From contig CBDDIF010000001.1 of the NCBI GenBank assembly GCA_965228785.1, positions 2,604,001 through 2,668,000 of the forward strand: a stretch of 64,000 nucleotides of DNA. Reading direction: 5' to 3'. The notes beneath the pieces are model-generated. The model saw nothing but the letters and a program-made list of their open reading frames with translations. It was not told the origin of the DNA and did not search any database. Shown here piece by piece: positions 15,781-26,100 of the stretch. Both the position numbers and the translations under genes were made by a program. Position 1 is the first letter of the stretch. Each line of letters begins with the position of its first letter. This stretch comes from Hoeflea_A sp965228785 (GTDB lineage Bacteria; Pseudomonadota; Alphaproteobacteria; Rhizobiales; Rhizobiaceae).

Positions 15781-16695
15781 TTAATTGATTTTTTTAAATA
15801 TGGCGAAGGCCCGGCCATCGATTGTCAGGAGTCCGGTAGCAATCAGGATCAGGCCCATCGTCGCCTCAGGGCTCATTCGCTCTCCCAGGAAAAGGACACC
15901 CAGGAGAATTGCACTTGGTGGCACTAGAAGGGTGACGATCGAGACATTCGTGGCGCCAGACGTGCTGATGATGCGGAAGAAGAGAATGTAGGCCAGTGCA
16001 GTCGATACCACCGCCAGCAGGAGAATCGCCAGGACGACATCCATTGGCGGCCAGGAAAGGGTCCAGGGCCGGTCGACCAGCAAAACGAATGGCAGCATCA
16101 CCATTGAGGATGCGGTCAATTGGCCGGTTGCCGTCACTGCAGGTGGAATGTCATTGAATTTTTTGCCGTATATCGCTGCAAACCCATAGGAAATCGCAGC
16201 GCCGACTATCGCCAGTTGGGCCCAGATAGGAGCGCCGAGGCCGGAAAGCGCCGCCGGTCCGATGAGCACCAGCGTGCCGACCAGGCCGAGCAGGCAACCG
16301 GTCAGTTTCTGCGCGGTCATTTTTTCATCGGACGTCAGTCGGTTGGCGATGATCACCGTCCACAACGGCGTTGTCGCGTTAAGAATTGCCGCCAGTCCAG
16401 CGCCGATTTCAGTCTGTCCCAGGAATATCAGAGTAAATGGAATGGCATTGTTGAGAATCCCGAGCACGATAAAGCCGCGCCAGCGCGCAAATAGCTTGCC
16501 GTATATGCCGTCGCGCCCTCGCAGATAAAGGTGCAACGTGACTGCGGCCAACAATACGCGTAGCAAAACCAGGGTCATTGGCGGCACATACTCCACCGCC
16601 ACTCTGGCGAAGAAGAATGAGCCGCCCCAAAGGGTTCCGAGCAGAATCAGCAACAGCCAGGTCATCGGCGTTATGGTGTTCTGCTGAGCGGACAT
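15781..16695 (-). CDS. DMT superfamily (EamA) transporter
   Basis: Inner-membrane protein of 304 residues with ten predicted helices in two EamA repeats: WLLLILLGTLWGGSFFFARVAVEYVPP opens the first, and a second repeat starts near GAPIWAQLAIVGAAISYGFAAIYGKKF. Members export amino acids or other metabolites. ATG at 16695 is the natural start. The gene is divergent from the downstream antiporter, whose frame overlaps it only if an implausible upstream start is used. The substrate is unknown. Confidence 0.87.
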   Translation of the reverse strand: MSAQQNTITPMTWLLLILLGTLWGGSFFFARVAVEYVPPMTLVLLRVLLAAVTLHLYLRGRDGIYGKLFARWRGFIVLGILNNAIPFTLIFLGQTEIGAGLAAILNATTPLWTVIIANRLTSDEKMTAQKLTGCLLGLVGTLVLIGPAALSGLGAPIWAQLAIVGAAISYGFAAIYGKKFNDIPPAVTATGQLTASSMVMLPFVLLVDRPWTLSWPPMDVVLAILLLAVVSTALAYILFFRIISTSGATNVSIVTLLVPPSAILLGVLFLGERMSPEATMGLILIATGLLTIDGRAFAIFKKIN

Positions 16696-16823
16696 GGAGT
16701 TTCCTCGTAGGGTTGCGGCGAACTGTTACCGCGGAAATCCGTCACCGGCCATCCGTTTCTTGCGCACAATCTATCGCCTTACCGTTGCGCTCGCTTGTCG
16801 CTTCGCGGTTACCGTGCCACAGT

Positions 16824-18302
16824 TTGGCAGGCAGCCACCTGGAGCGTCGGAGACCGCTACTGGAAAACAGCATTCAAGCAGCCGCTGAATCCGTCAGCCA
16901 CGGTTCCCAATTGAGCGATATCGCACTGGTCGCAGCGATTGCAGTTCTCATGGGGTTGGGGCTCATTCGTCTGAAACAGCCACCGCTGGTTGGATTTATC
17001 CTGGCCGGTATTGCGCTCGGCCCCACCGGATTCGGTGTCATCGGCAGTTCGGAGAACGTCAATCTGCTTGCCGAGATGGGTGTGCTGATCCTGTTGTTCT
17101 TTATCGGAATGGAGTTGTCGCTACGCGCCTTCATCCTGACCCTGCGACAAGCCGTGCTGGTGGCCGGTGGGCAGATCGTCGTCGCGCTCGCGGTGGCGAT
17201 CCTGATCGGCAAGAGCCTTGGAGTCGGCGTGGCCGAATCGATCATCCTCGGCTTCATCATCGCCATTTCAAGCACCGTCGTTGCGATGAAAATGCTGGAC
17301 GACATGGGTGTGCTGCGTGGCGAGGAAGGGCGAGTGGCAGTCGGAGTGTTGATTGCTCAAGACCTGGCGATCGTGCCGATGCTGATCTTCGTCACCAGCT
17401 TTGGTGGCGGGGACATCGACTACGGTATCACGACCCTGCGTGTCGTGGCGGCGGTGGCGATCCTGGCCGGCCTGCTCTGGTGGCTCGGACGACGCGGAAA
17501 ACTGCGTGTGCCGTTTGCCGAGCAGATCGAAAACAATGTTGAAATCCTGGCGCTCGGTTCCCTTGCGCTGTGTTTTTCTGCAGCGGCGGTTTCCGGCATA
17601 GCGGGGCTGTCACCGGTTTACGGCGCCTTTGTCGCCGGTATTCTCATCGGCAACTCGACGTTGCGCAGTCGGGTTATCCCGGTAATTGAACCCATCCAGA
17701 GCGTGCTCCTGGTGGTGTTCTTCCTGTCGATTGGGCTGCTGATTGATCTGCAATTCATCTGGACCAATATCTGGCTGGTGGTGGCAAGTTGTATCGTGGT
17801 CATCACAGCAAAGTCGGCGCTCAATATCGTGCTTTTGAGAATCACCGGATCGAGCGCCCAGACCGCGCTCGTGGCCGGCCTGTCGATGGCGCAGATTGGT
17901 GAATTCTCCTTTGTGCTCGCGGCCGCGGGGCTGAGCGCCGGCGCACTGGGTGGCGATGTCTATCGCCTGGCCATCGCGGTGACCGCCATCACGCTGCTGG
18001 TGTCGCCGGTCTGGGCCAACCTGATGCATCGCGTGGAGCGCGTCGCAACCCGCGGGTTGACGACCTATCGGGAAGCACTGCTCGAAGCCTATGCGGATGA
18101 GATTGGTGAGGTTCGTCGCGGTCAGCAGGCCGTCAATCGGGCGATGTTCCACGGACGTGTGCGCTACCGGGCCGCGCGCCTGGCGATTTATCATCGCCGG
18201 GCCGTCAAGGCGGCCCAGCTTGAACAGGAGAAGAAACAGGTTGAGGAAGCGGCCGCAGACGCAGACGAGCAGCCGCCTTCCAGGAACGAAAAGACCAGCT
18301 GA
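16824..18302 (+). CDS. CPA2 family cation:proton antiporter
   Basis: Polytopic sodium/potassium-proton exchanger-type protein, about 492 residues. Its helices include PPLVGFILAGIALGPTGFGVI, the acidic FFIGMEL motif and the conserved ISSTVVAMKML and LIAQDLAIVPM segments of CPA2 carriers. A cytosolic helical tail of about 85 residues is Arg- and Glu-rich and ends without a TrkA-N domain, unlike KefB/KefC. The start is uncertain: no ATG lies before the first helix. TTG at 16824 is listed; CTG at 16860 with GGAGA 6 bases upstream is an alternative. The long frame back to 16578 is antisense to the DMT gene and rejected. Confidence 0.82.
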   Translation: MAGSHLERRRPLLENSIQAAAESVSHGSQLSDIALVAAIAVLMGLGLIRLKQPPLVGFILAGIALGPTGFGVIGSSENVNLLAEMGVLILLFFIGMELSLRAFILTLRQAVLVAGGQIVVALAVAILIGKSLGVGVAESIILGFIIAISSTVVAMKMLDDMGVLRGEEGRVAVGVLIAQDLAIVPMLIFVTSFGGGDIDYGITTLRVVAAVAILAGLLWWLGRRGKLRVPFAEQIENNVEILALGSLALCFSAAAVSGIAGLSPVYGAFVAGILIGNSTLRSRVIPVIEPIQSVLLVVFFLSIGLLIDLQFIWTNIWLVVASCIVVITAKSALNIVLLRITGSSAQTALVAGLSMAQIGEFSFVLAAAGLSAGALGGDVYRLAIAVTAITLLVSPVWANLMHRVERVATRGLTTYREALLEAYADEIGEVRRGQQAVNRAMFHGRVRYRAARLAIYHRRAVKAAQLEQEKKQVEEAAADADEQPPSRNEKTS

Positions 18303-19499
18303 CTACTGAAGCATCGACAGCAGCCTCGGGGTCGGCCAGGCATCGGCCGGCAGACCCAGACGCTGCTGTTCCTTTTGCACAGCGCCACGCGTGCCGGCGC
18401 CCAGGATGCCGTCGATCTTTCCGACATCATGGCCCTTTGCGGAGAGGATCCGCTGCAGTTCCTTCATTTGCACGTCGTTGAGGCCGGGGTCAGGATTTCC
18501 CGCATCGTAGCGACTGGCGCCGGCGAGACGGGTCGCGAAATAGGCCGCCGTCGTCGTGTAGATGAACGACTTGTTCCATTCCAGGTAAACCGAGAAGTTC
18601 GGGTAGGCGAGGAACGCGGGCCCTTTTCGGCCCTGAGGCAGGAGCAGCGCCGCCGACAGGTCACCGGACGGCAGCGAGCCGGAGCGGGCGGAAACCCCCA
18701 TGGCCTGCCACTGGCGAACCGGCAGCGCCTTGCCGAGACCCGTGAGGTTCCAGTCGAGATTTTGCGGAACGACAATTTCCTGCAGCCAGGGCTGGCCGGC
18801 TTGCCAGCCGAGATGGCGGATGAAATTGGCCGCCGTGAGAATGGCATCCGGTGCACTCTTCTTCAGCCGCACATTGCCATCGCCGTCCCCGTCCAGGCCG
18901 AACCGGATAATGTCAACCGGCAGCATCTGCACCTGACCGATCTCACCGGCCCAGGCACCGGTGGTGCGAGCCGGATCGAGATCGCCCGTGCCGACCATCT
19001 TGATGGCTGCAAGCAGCTCCGGCTGAAACAGTTCCGGCCGGCGGCAATCATGCGACAGGGTGGCGAGGGCATTGATCGTATTGAAATCGCCCTGGACAGC
19101 ACCGTAATCGGTTTCCAGACCCCAGAAAGCGGTGATCACGGACCCAGGCACACCATATTCGGCTTGAGCCTGCTGAAATGTCGAACCGAATTGCGACATC
19201 TTGTTTTTGCCGTGCTGCATGCGGTGACCGCTGATGACCTTGCGGGAGAACTCCAGAAAGGTCTGCTTGAAGAACCCTTGCGCGCGATCGCGGCTCAGCA
19301 CTTTATTGTCGATACGGGCGTTGGCAAGCGCCCGGTCTGCAACAGAGCTCGGAATGCCCTCGGCGACCGCTTCCTGCTTCATGGCGTTGAGGAATTGTCG
19401 GAAGTCGCCGCCACACTGCGCAGCATGAGCTGGAAGAGCAGACGCGGCGAAAATTCCGCCGGTGAGTGCAAGAGCGGCGGTCAATCGGACAGAATTCAT
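18303..19499 (-). CDS. Lytic murein transglycosylase, MltB family
   Basis: Periplasmic enzyme of 398 residues that cleaves the MurNAc-GlcNAc bond with formation of 1,6-anhydroMurNAc. It has a Sec signal peptide ending AHAAQC and an SLT_2 domain with catalytic Glu in FWGLETDYGAVQGDFNTI. The family helix AGEIGQVQMLPVDIIRFG follows, and a C-terminal peptidoglycan-binding domain (LNDVQMKELQRILSAKGHDVGKIDGILGAGTRGAVQ) closes it. It is tail-to-tail with the antiporter, with stops adjacent, and shares its strand with a GH25 gene 24 bases upstream. Confidence 0.92.
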   Translation of the reverse strand: MNSVRLTAALALTGGIFAASALPAHAAQCGGDFRQFLNAMKQEAVAEGIPSSVADRALANARIDNKVLSRDRAQGFFKQTFLEFSRKVISGHRMQHGKNKMSQFGSTFQQAQAEYGVPGSVITAFWGLETDYGAVQGDFNTINALATLSHDCRRPELFQPELLAAIKMVGTGDLDPARTTGAWAGEIGQVQMLPVDIIRFGLDGDGDGNVRLKKSAPDAILTAANFIRHLGWQAGQPWLQEIVVPQNLDWNLTGLGKALPVRQWQAMGVSARSGSLPSGDLSAALLLPQGRKGPAFLAYPNFSVYLEWNKSFIYTTTAAYFATRLAGASRYDAGNPDPGLNDVQMKELQRILSAKGHDVGKIDGILGAGTRGAVQKEQQRLGLPADAWPTPRLLSMLQ

Positions 19500-19523
19500 G
19501 AAAACTCCTTCAGCTCGAAGCGG

Positions 19524-20300
19524 TCAGCGCGTGGTGGCTTTCAGCCATTCGTTCCATTGTTTTGTGTTTCCGACAAAAACGTTGATGTCTGTGTCGCCGG
19601 TGATGCCGGGAACGCGGCCGGTTCCGGTATACTGCCAGAAATGCCATTCGCGGTCGTCATAGATCTCGTCCGGGTGAGCGGCAACGGAGCGCAGCCAGAA
19701 CGGGTAGTTTGAGAAATGGCCCACGAGGTTCTGTTTGTGGAAATCCACCGTGGTGTAGATGATTGGCCTTTTACCGTAATGAGCCTGGACGATCTTGAGG
19801 AAGATGGCCATTTCCCGACGAATGGTTGAAGGCGACGGTTTCTTTTTGCAGCTCGGCGACTGGTGGTTCCATTCGATGTCGAGGACGGGTGGAAGCGCAG
19901 ACCGGTCTTTTGGCGTGTTGGCGATGAACCACCTCGCCTGTTCGCGCGCTGTCCGACAGAAATAGTAGAAATGATAGGCGCCGCGCGGGATGCCGGCACG
20001 CTTGGCGCCGCGCCAGTATTCGTTGAATTTCGGGTCGCGGTGATCTCCGCCCTCCGTCGATTTGATAAAGGCGAATGCAATATCGGCGTCGCGCAATTTG
20101 CGCCAGTCGATTTTGCCCTGCCATTTCGACACGTCGATCCCGTGGATGGCGTGTTTGCCTGGATGGTTCTTGCCGAAATCCTGCGGGTCCGCGTCGCCGT
20201 ATCGCGACGGCGAAACACTCGACTCCAGCCCGAAGTCGTAGGTCGTGCAGGAAACCAGGAGAGCAAGCACGGGAAGGAGAGCCAAAGCGATGCGATGCAT
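19524..20300 (-). CDS. GH25 family lysozyme-like lipoprotein
   Basis: Muramidase-type glycoside hydrolase of 258 residues. The N-terminus is a lipoprotein signal with lipobox LLVSC (Cys18), so it should sit in an envelope membrane. The GH25 barrel is clear: HGIDVSKWQGKIDWRKL (first catalytic Asp region), FAFIKSTEGGDHRDPKFNEYW, GAYHFYYFC, PVLDIEWN (catalytic DxE) and the late DEIYDDREWHFWQYTGTGRVPGI. It lies directly upstream of the MltB gene on the same strand, giving a pair of murein hydrolases. Self-remodelling of the wall is more likely than bacteriolysis, given the lipid anchor. Confidence 0.9.
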   Translation of the reverse strand: MHRIALALLPVLALLVSCTTYDFGLESSVSPSRYGDADPQDFGKNHPGKHAIHGIDVSKWQGKIDWRKLRDADIAFAFIKSTEGGDHRDPKFNEYWRGAKRAGIPRGAYHFYYFCRTAREQARWFIANTPKDRSALPPVLDIEWNHQSPSCKKKPSPSTIRREMAIFLKIVQAHYGKRPIIYTTVDFHKQNLVGHFSNYPFWLRSVAAHPDEIYDDREWHFWQYTGTGRVPGITGDTDINVFVGNTKQWNEWLKATTR

Positions 20301-20380
20301 GGTCGGTCCGAATCAGATGACGCGCTAACGCCTGCTTTTGTAGTGTTTTTCGGCGACAAAGGGAACCGTTGCCTAGAAAC

Positions 20381-21034
20381 TCAGCTGGTTCGTAAGATAG
20401 CGCGCCAGGCGTAACCGCGCAGCAGAGCCTCACACAGTGGCGGAGAGCCAACGCTGTCGGAAAGGCCTCTCATGGCGTCGAAAAGGTCAGCCCTGGGCTC
20501 AACATGAAAACGGTCGAGCCAGGAAAAGAGGGCCGACTTGAACCAGTTCGGCAAGCGTTCCTGCTGACCGAAGTCGACAACGTGGATCGAACCATGAGGT
20601 GCAAGAGCCGTATGCGCTTCCGCCAGCGCCCTGCGCCAGTCCGGGATCATCGACAGGGCGTAGGAGAAAAAGATCCGATCGAATTTTTTTCTCGAAAACA
20701 AGTCGGTAGAGGCGAAATTGCAAGCGTCGCCTTGGCGTAGATCAGCGCTTGCACCGGCCCTGGTCAGCGCGCGTTCGGCGGTCACCAGCATTTCGGTCGA
20801 TATGTCGAGGCCATTAAGGTCGGCATTCGGATAGCGTCGCGCGGTCAGCAGTAAATTGCGACCGGTGCCGCAGCCGATTTCGAGGACACTGCCACCATCG
20901 GGGACAGCAAGTCCATCGATCAGTCCGTCGCGGCCGAGAAGGAAGTATTTCCGGCTGAGATCATAGATGTGCTTCTGGTGCCGGTAGACGGCGTCCATGC
21001 GCGCGGCATGGGTGTTGTCGAACTGTGCGGTCAT
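20381..21034 (-). CDS. btaB: S-adenosylmethionine-dependent methyltransferase, BtaB-type
   Basis: Methyltransferase of 217 residues with motif I VLEIGCGTGRNLL. The DXYR-like start (MDAVYRHQKHIYDLSRKYFLLGRD) and FFSYALSMIPDW are typical of BtaB. It should add three methyl groups to diacylglyceryl homoserine to give the betaine lipid DGTS. Its start overlaps the stop of the upstream btaA by 4 bases (ATGA), so the two are translationally coupled. The function is inferred from family and the tight pairing with btaA. Confidence 0.9.
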   Translation of the reverse strand: MTAQFDNTHAARMDAVYRHQKHIYDLSRKYFLLGRDGLIDGLAVPDGGSVLEIGCGTGRNLLLTARRYPNADLNGLDISTEMLVTAERALTRAGASADLRQGDACNFASTDLFSRKKFDRIFFSYALSMIPDWRRALAEAHTALAPHGSIHVVDFGQQERLPNWFKSALFSWLDRFHVEPRADLFDAMRGLSDSVGSPPLCEALLRGYAWRAILRTS

Positions 21035-22287
21035 GCAGCAATGTTAACGTAAAGGTGGAAGCCGCCATAGATGGCCGACCGGTCGCGGCGACACAGCGCT
21101 TGCGATTGCCCACTGCGATATTGCCAGCGATCCAGGATCGAATCCGAAACCCGGCCAGGCAGGATGGTTGGCTCGCCTGCGGTGCGGAAAATGACACGGG
21201 CGCCGGGAGCGGCTGTCCGATCGATCTCGGACCACAGGGCGTTGAGCTGCTTGTCGTTCATCCAGTCTTGGGCATCAAGCAGAACATAGCGGTCGACAGA
21301 ACGCTTTGGCTTACGCGCCAGAAGGTCCGAAAAGTTTCGGTTGTGAAGAGACACCGAGCCAAGCCCCTGGCGGATCACCGGATGATGCTCCGGATCGAGG
21401 TAGGCGGGCACCGCGGCATCGGACGACCCGGCATAGGACCGACCGAAAGCCTGCCGGGCAAAGTAATTCTGATCCAAAGGAAAATGGCAGGCCAGCTTCT
21501 CCAGACGGCGGCGCAGAACAGTTGCCATCGTGTTGTCGTCGGTCGCCGACAGCAGTTCATCATATTGCGCTGGCGGAATTCCGAGCCCGAAAAGCGAGGC
21601 CTTGCGCGATGTTGCCCAGCGAATGAGCGGCTTGTCGAACAGTGGCGCCAGACGTTCGTCGAAGAAGTGCCGTTGTTCTCGCAGGCACCGCGCCTGCATC
21701 ATCTCGGCCGGATCGACCCCATGAGCCCGCGCAGCAAGGTGAGCAGCGGTCATGAACCAGCCAAGCAGCCCGGCGCGATAAATATTGCCTTGAAACAGGT
21801 CGATGCGACGTTTGCCACGCCAGTTGCGTCCCTCCCAATAGGCACGGCTGGCCGTATCGAGGCGTCGGGCGATGAACCTGTCATAGGCGTCGGAATTGTG
21901 TTTCTGATCCGGTTTGCCAAAAAAACGAACGATGTCCTGGTGGGAGGGCAAGTGTTCGATCGCCGCAAGCTTGAGACGGTTCAGCGCGATATGCGTTCGG
22001 TTCAGATCGACCGCGTCGATCCGGGCCGGTTGCCGGGTCAGGTAGGCCAGAACATTGCAACCACCCGAAGCGATGGTGACGATCCGATGGTCGGGACCGA
22101 GCTCCATGGCTTCCATATCGATATCCGGGTCTTCCCAAATCTGGGCATAGACCAGCCCGGAAAAGAAACGTGCGAACAGTCGCTCCGACAAACCTTCGCG
22201 GCTCAGCGCCCGGTTCTGATAAATGGCCTTCTTGAGCTGCTTGCTGCCAGCTACAGATGGCGCGGCTTGGGTGACCGTATCTGACAT
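21031..22287 (-). CDS. btaA: SAM:diacylglycerol 3-amino-3-carboxypropyltransferase, BtaA (DUF3419)
   Basis: Protein of 418 residues of the DUF3419 family that transfers the 3-amino-3-carboxypropyl group of SAM to diacylglycerol, the first step of the phosphorus-free lipid DGTS. It shows FSGLVYAQIWEDPDIDMEAMEL, the SAM-binding IVTIASGGCNVLAYL, IDAVDLNRTHIAL, and the C-terminal DRYVLLDAQDWM and GARVIFRTAGEP segments. With btaB it forms a two-gene operon. Three Pho-box heptamers lie 49-77 bases upstream of the start, fitting the known induction of this pathway by phosphate starvation in rhizobia. Confidence 0.94.
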   Translation of the reverse strand: MSDTVTQAAPSVAGSKQLKKAIYQNRALSREGLSERLFARFFSGLVYAQIWEDPDIDMEAMELGPDHRIVTIASGGCNVLAYLTRQPARIDAVDLNRTHIALNRLKLAAIEHLPSHQDIVRFFGKPDQKHNSDAYDRFIARRLDTASRAYWEGRNWRGKRRIDLFQGNIYRAGLLGWFMTAAHLAARAHGVDPAEMMQARCLREQRHFFDERLAPLFDKPLIRWATSRKASLFGLGIPPAQYDELLSATDDNTMATVLRRRLEKLACHFPLDQNYFARQAFGRSYAGSSDAAVPAYLDPEHHPVIRQGLGSVSLHNRNFSDLLARKPKRSVDRYVLLDAQDWMNDKQLNALWSEIDRTAAPGARVIFRTAGEPTILPGRVSDSILDRWQYRSGQSQALCRRDRSAIYGGFHLYVNIAA

Positions 22288-22335
22288 GACGACTCTCTTC
22301 CGCCAGTTGGTATTGGCTGCGGATAGCGTCGCGCC

Positions 22336-22364
22336 ATGACAGCGCGGTGACAGAAGAATGACAG
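22336..22364 (-). promoter_or_regulatory. Pho box upstream of btaA-btaB
   Basis: On the minus strand, reading towards btaA, three heptamers CTGTCAT, CTGTCAC and CTGTCAT (22358-22364, 22347-22353, 22336-22342) repeat with an exact 11-base period. That is the layout of PhoB binding sites (direct CTGTCAT repeats separated by 4 bases). The array would replace a -35 element, and a TATCC-like -10 lies on the btaA-proximal side. Confidence 0.85.
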
Positions 22365-22400
22365 TCCAGTTACGGTTCCGGGGTGTTTGAGTTTCGATAC

Positions 22401-23091
22401 CTATTTGGGGGACATCCAGTAGGTTTCGATTTCGCCGAATCCCTTGATCTGCACCAACCCGCGGGACTCAAACTCATCTCCCAAAAGAGCAGAGGACATA
22501 AACACCGGATGCCGCCATGAAGGCGAGAAGGACAACGACGCTGAGAAGGATAGCTATTTGTAGGGACGCATCGACCCTTGCATATCCGGACGGCTCTTCA
22601 AAAAACACAACGCTGGCGTCCATTGCGATGATGGAAATCACGATCATCGCCACCGCGAAACCTGGATAGGTTGTGCCCAGAACCAAACCGAGAGCAAGAA
22701 AACCAACCAGAATGAAGAGATGCAGTCCGCTGTCTGTCCCCAAATGATAGGTCAGGTAACTGAAGACGAAAATCACGACAAGCATGCCAATGCTAAGCGA
22801 CAGCAACACACTGCGGCAGGCGAGCCTCGGTAGCAGCAATACCGGCATGCAAGCAATGGCGGCGGCCCAGGCAGGCCATAGCCCATAGAAATCATAGGAC
22901 GCGTAGACGATTGCGTATCCGAGCGCCGCCATACCTCCCATCAAACAGACAATGCCGAAAGCGTATCGCCGGGACGCTACATTCTCTGGTAGGTCCTCAA
23001 GACCCTGGGATGCGTATAAATCAATCCAGCCCCAAATGCGCTCTACAACTTGCTTGTGTTCTCCGCCGAGGCCGCGTTTGCGGCTGCACAA
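22401..23091 (-). pseudogene. Class III adenylate/guanylate cyclase with the catalytic domain deleted
   Basis: The frame from 23091 (TTG start) codes for about 205 residues: a hydrophilic N-terminus and six hydrophobic helices (ALGYAIVYASYDFYGLWPAW, FLALGLVLGTTYPGFAVAMIVISII and others), ending abruptly at a TGA at 22474-22476. Just before and after that stop, another frame (22401 to about 22500) encodes SSALLGDEFESRGLVQIKG then FGEIETYWMSPK and a stop. This matches the C-terminal tail of membrane-linked class III cyclases. The roughly 170-residue catalytic domain is missing and the two pieces are out of frame. This is best explained by an internal deletion of a cyclase gene. Confidence 0.75.
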
Positions 23092-23193
23092 CCAGCGGAT
23101 TCTTCATACTGGCAAACACCATGCCGATCCAGCAACCACAGACGCGATGCAGACCTCAATCTGCCGAAGCCATCTGAACTTCAGATCAACACT

Positions 23194-26100
23194 TCAGGCT
23201 TTTGAGCCAAAGCCCCCGGCCGTTGGAGTCGTCACACGCACGGCTTCACCGGCCTCCAGTACCGTCTGATCGCTGCCCCTGAGCAGGTCGACGCGACCGT
23301 CGAGCCTGCGAACTTCGGTCTTGCCGGGCTGGCCCGGGTTCCCACCCTCAATGCCCTCGGGTGCTCGGGCGCGGTGTGAGGACAGGATGGCGCACTCCAT
23401 CTTCTTCAAAAAGCGGATTGTGCGTTCCGTGCCGTCGCCGGCGTTGAAGGCGCCTGTGCCGCCGGACCCGTGGCGAATATGAAAGTCCTCGAGCAGAACC
23501 GGAAAACGCATTTCGAGAATTTCGGGGTCGGTCAGCCGCGAATTGGTCATGTGAACATGTACGCCGCTGGTGCCATGAAAGCCGCGGCCGTCGTTCATGC
23601 GGCCGGCCGGTGAACCCGAGCAGATGGTTTCGTAATACTGGTACTCGTCGTCGCCGAACGTCAGGTTGTTCATCGTGCCCTGGCTGTTGGCAATGGCGCC
23701 GAGCGCCCCGAAGATGGTGTTGGTGACATGCTGCGATGTCTCGACATTACCGGCGACCACGGCTGCCGGATAACTGGGCCTCAGCATGCAATTGTCCGGC
23801 AGGACGATGCGGATGGGCCGAAGGCAGCCGGCATTCATCGGAATGTCGCCTTCGACCATGACGCGGAAGCAGTAGAGCACGGCCGCCCGGGTCACCGGTT
23901 CCGGGGCGTTGAAGTTGTTGGCCATCACCTCTGATGTTCCGGTGAAATCAACGGTTGCGGTGCGGTTCTCCCGGTCGACGCTGATCTTGACGCGGATCAT
24001 CTGCCCGCTGTCTGTCTGATATTCATAGGAACTGTCGGAGAGTGCGTCGATGACCTGTCGCACGCTTTCCGCCGCATTGTCCTGGACGTGGCCCATATAG
24101 GCTTCGACGACGTCCAGGCCGAAGTCTCCGACCATTTTGCGTAGGTCCGCGACGCCTTTTTCATTGGCGGCGATCTGGGCCTTCAGGTCGGCGACGTTCT
24201 GGTGGACGTTGCGGACCGGGTAGGGATGATCGGTGAGCAGTTCGATGAGTTCGGTTTCGCGGAAGCGTCCCTTGTCGACAATCAGGAAGTTGTCGATCAG
24301 CACGCCTTCCTCATCGACCGTCGTGGCAAGTGGCGTCATTGACCCGGGTGCCGTGCCGCCGACATCGGCGTGGTGACCGCGCGAAGCGACATAGAAAAGG
24401 ATCTCGCGTCCGTTATCGTCGAATACCGGGGTGACGACGGTGATGTCGGGCAGGTGGGTGCCGCCATTGTAGGGCGCGTTGAGAGCGAAGACGTCGCCGG
24501 GGCGGATATTGCCTTCATTGAGGCCGATGACGGTTTCGACAGACCGGTCCATAGAGCCGAGATGCACCGGCATATGTGGAGCATTGGCGACAAGCGCGCC
24601 GTTGCGGTCGAAAACCGCGCAGGAGAAATCCAGCCGTTCCTTGATGTTGACCGAATAGGCAGTGTTCTGAAGCGTGATCCCCATCTCTTCGGCGATTGCC
24701 ATGAACAGGTTGTTGAAGATCTCCAGCATGATCGGATCGGCGTCGCGGGTGCCGATCGCTTCCTGCCGCACCTTTGCCTCGAAGCGTCGCATGACGACAT
24801 GGTTTCGCGGGGTGATCTCGGCACGCCAGCCCGGTTCCACGACGATTGTCTGATTGGCTTCGATGATCAAAGCCGGCCCGTCGACCCGCTGGCCGGGCAC
24901 CAGGTTTTCACGCAGATAGACGCCGGCATCGTGCCATTGGCTGCCACAGAACATCGGCCGGGTTCCATCGGCGGTGGCGAGATCGCCGGTCACCGGCAGT
25001 TCCGGTTCCACGGCGCCTCGGTCGCGCGTATCGGCGACCTCGACGCCGACAGCCTCGACGATCACTCGCTTGTCGCTGTCATAGATGAACCCGAATTGAG
25101 CCTTGTGGGCGGCCTCGAAGGCACTTCGCGCACCGTCGATCGAACGGTCGGAGAAGTCGACGGGAATTGTGGTGTCGGTGCCGTCGTAGCGCAGGTGCAA
25201 AAGTGGTCGCCAGGAGATGGACTCCTTCGGAACATCCTGCCGCAGGAGCTCTGATTCAGCATCGTCTGCCAGTCGGCCGATCAGCTCGCCAATGGCCTCT
25301 CCCTGCTCATTCGCCAATTCACGCACCAGCGCCTGCTGTCGTGTTGCGAACAGGCCGGCGAGACCAATGCCATAGGCCGACAGCAAGCCCGAAAACGGAT
25401 GGATGAGGATCGACTCGATGCCTAGGGCATCGGCCACAAGGCATGCGTGCTGGCCACCGGCACCGCCGAAACAGTTGAGAAGATAGCGGGTGACATCGTA
25501 GCCGCGCTGCACCGAGATCTTCTTGATGGCGTTTGCCATGTTCTCGACAGCGACGGCAATGAAGCCCTCGGCGATCTCCTCGGGCGACTTGTCGCCATCG
25601 ATGTCGGCGGCGAGTTCGGTGAATTTGTGCCGGACCACCTCGGTGTCCAGAGGCTGGTCCTGGCCGGGGCCGAAAATGGGCGGAAAGTAATCCGCCTGTA
25701 GCTTTCCCAGCATGACATTCGCGTCCGTGACGGCCAGCGGTCCACCGCGGCGGTAACAAGCAGGACCCGGATCGGCGCCGGCCGATTCTGGTCCAGCCTG
25801 GAACCGGCCTGCGCGATAGGTGAGGATTGAGCCGCCGCCGGCGGCAACGGTGTGGATGCGCATCATCGGCGCGCGAATGCGCACGCCGGCAACCTCGGTG
25901 TCGAAGGCGCGTTCATAGTCGCCGTCGTAGCGGGCGACGTCCGTCGACGTACCGCCCATGTCGAAACCGATCACCTTGTCGAAGCCGGCAAGCTCCGCCG
26001 TTTCAGCCATGCCGACGACCCCGCCGGCCGGGCCGGACAAGATCGCGTCCTTGCCCTGAAAGAGCTGGGCTGCAGTCAGGCCGCCCGACGACATCATGAA

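Noticed and set aside
16578..16823. N-terminal extension of the CPA2 antiporter frame
   Set aside because: It would be antisense to the DMT gene and adds an Arg/Ser-rich stretch unlike any antiporter N-terminus.
21025..22284. Plus-strand frame of 419 codons opposite btaA
   Set aside because: Covers the same bases as the clearly recognisable BtaA; composition is that of an antisense shadow.
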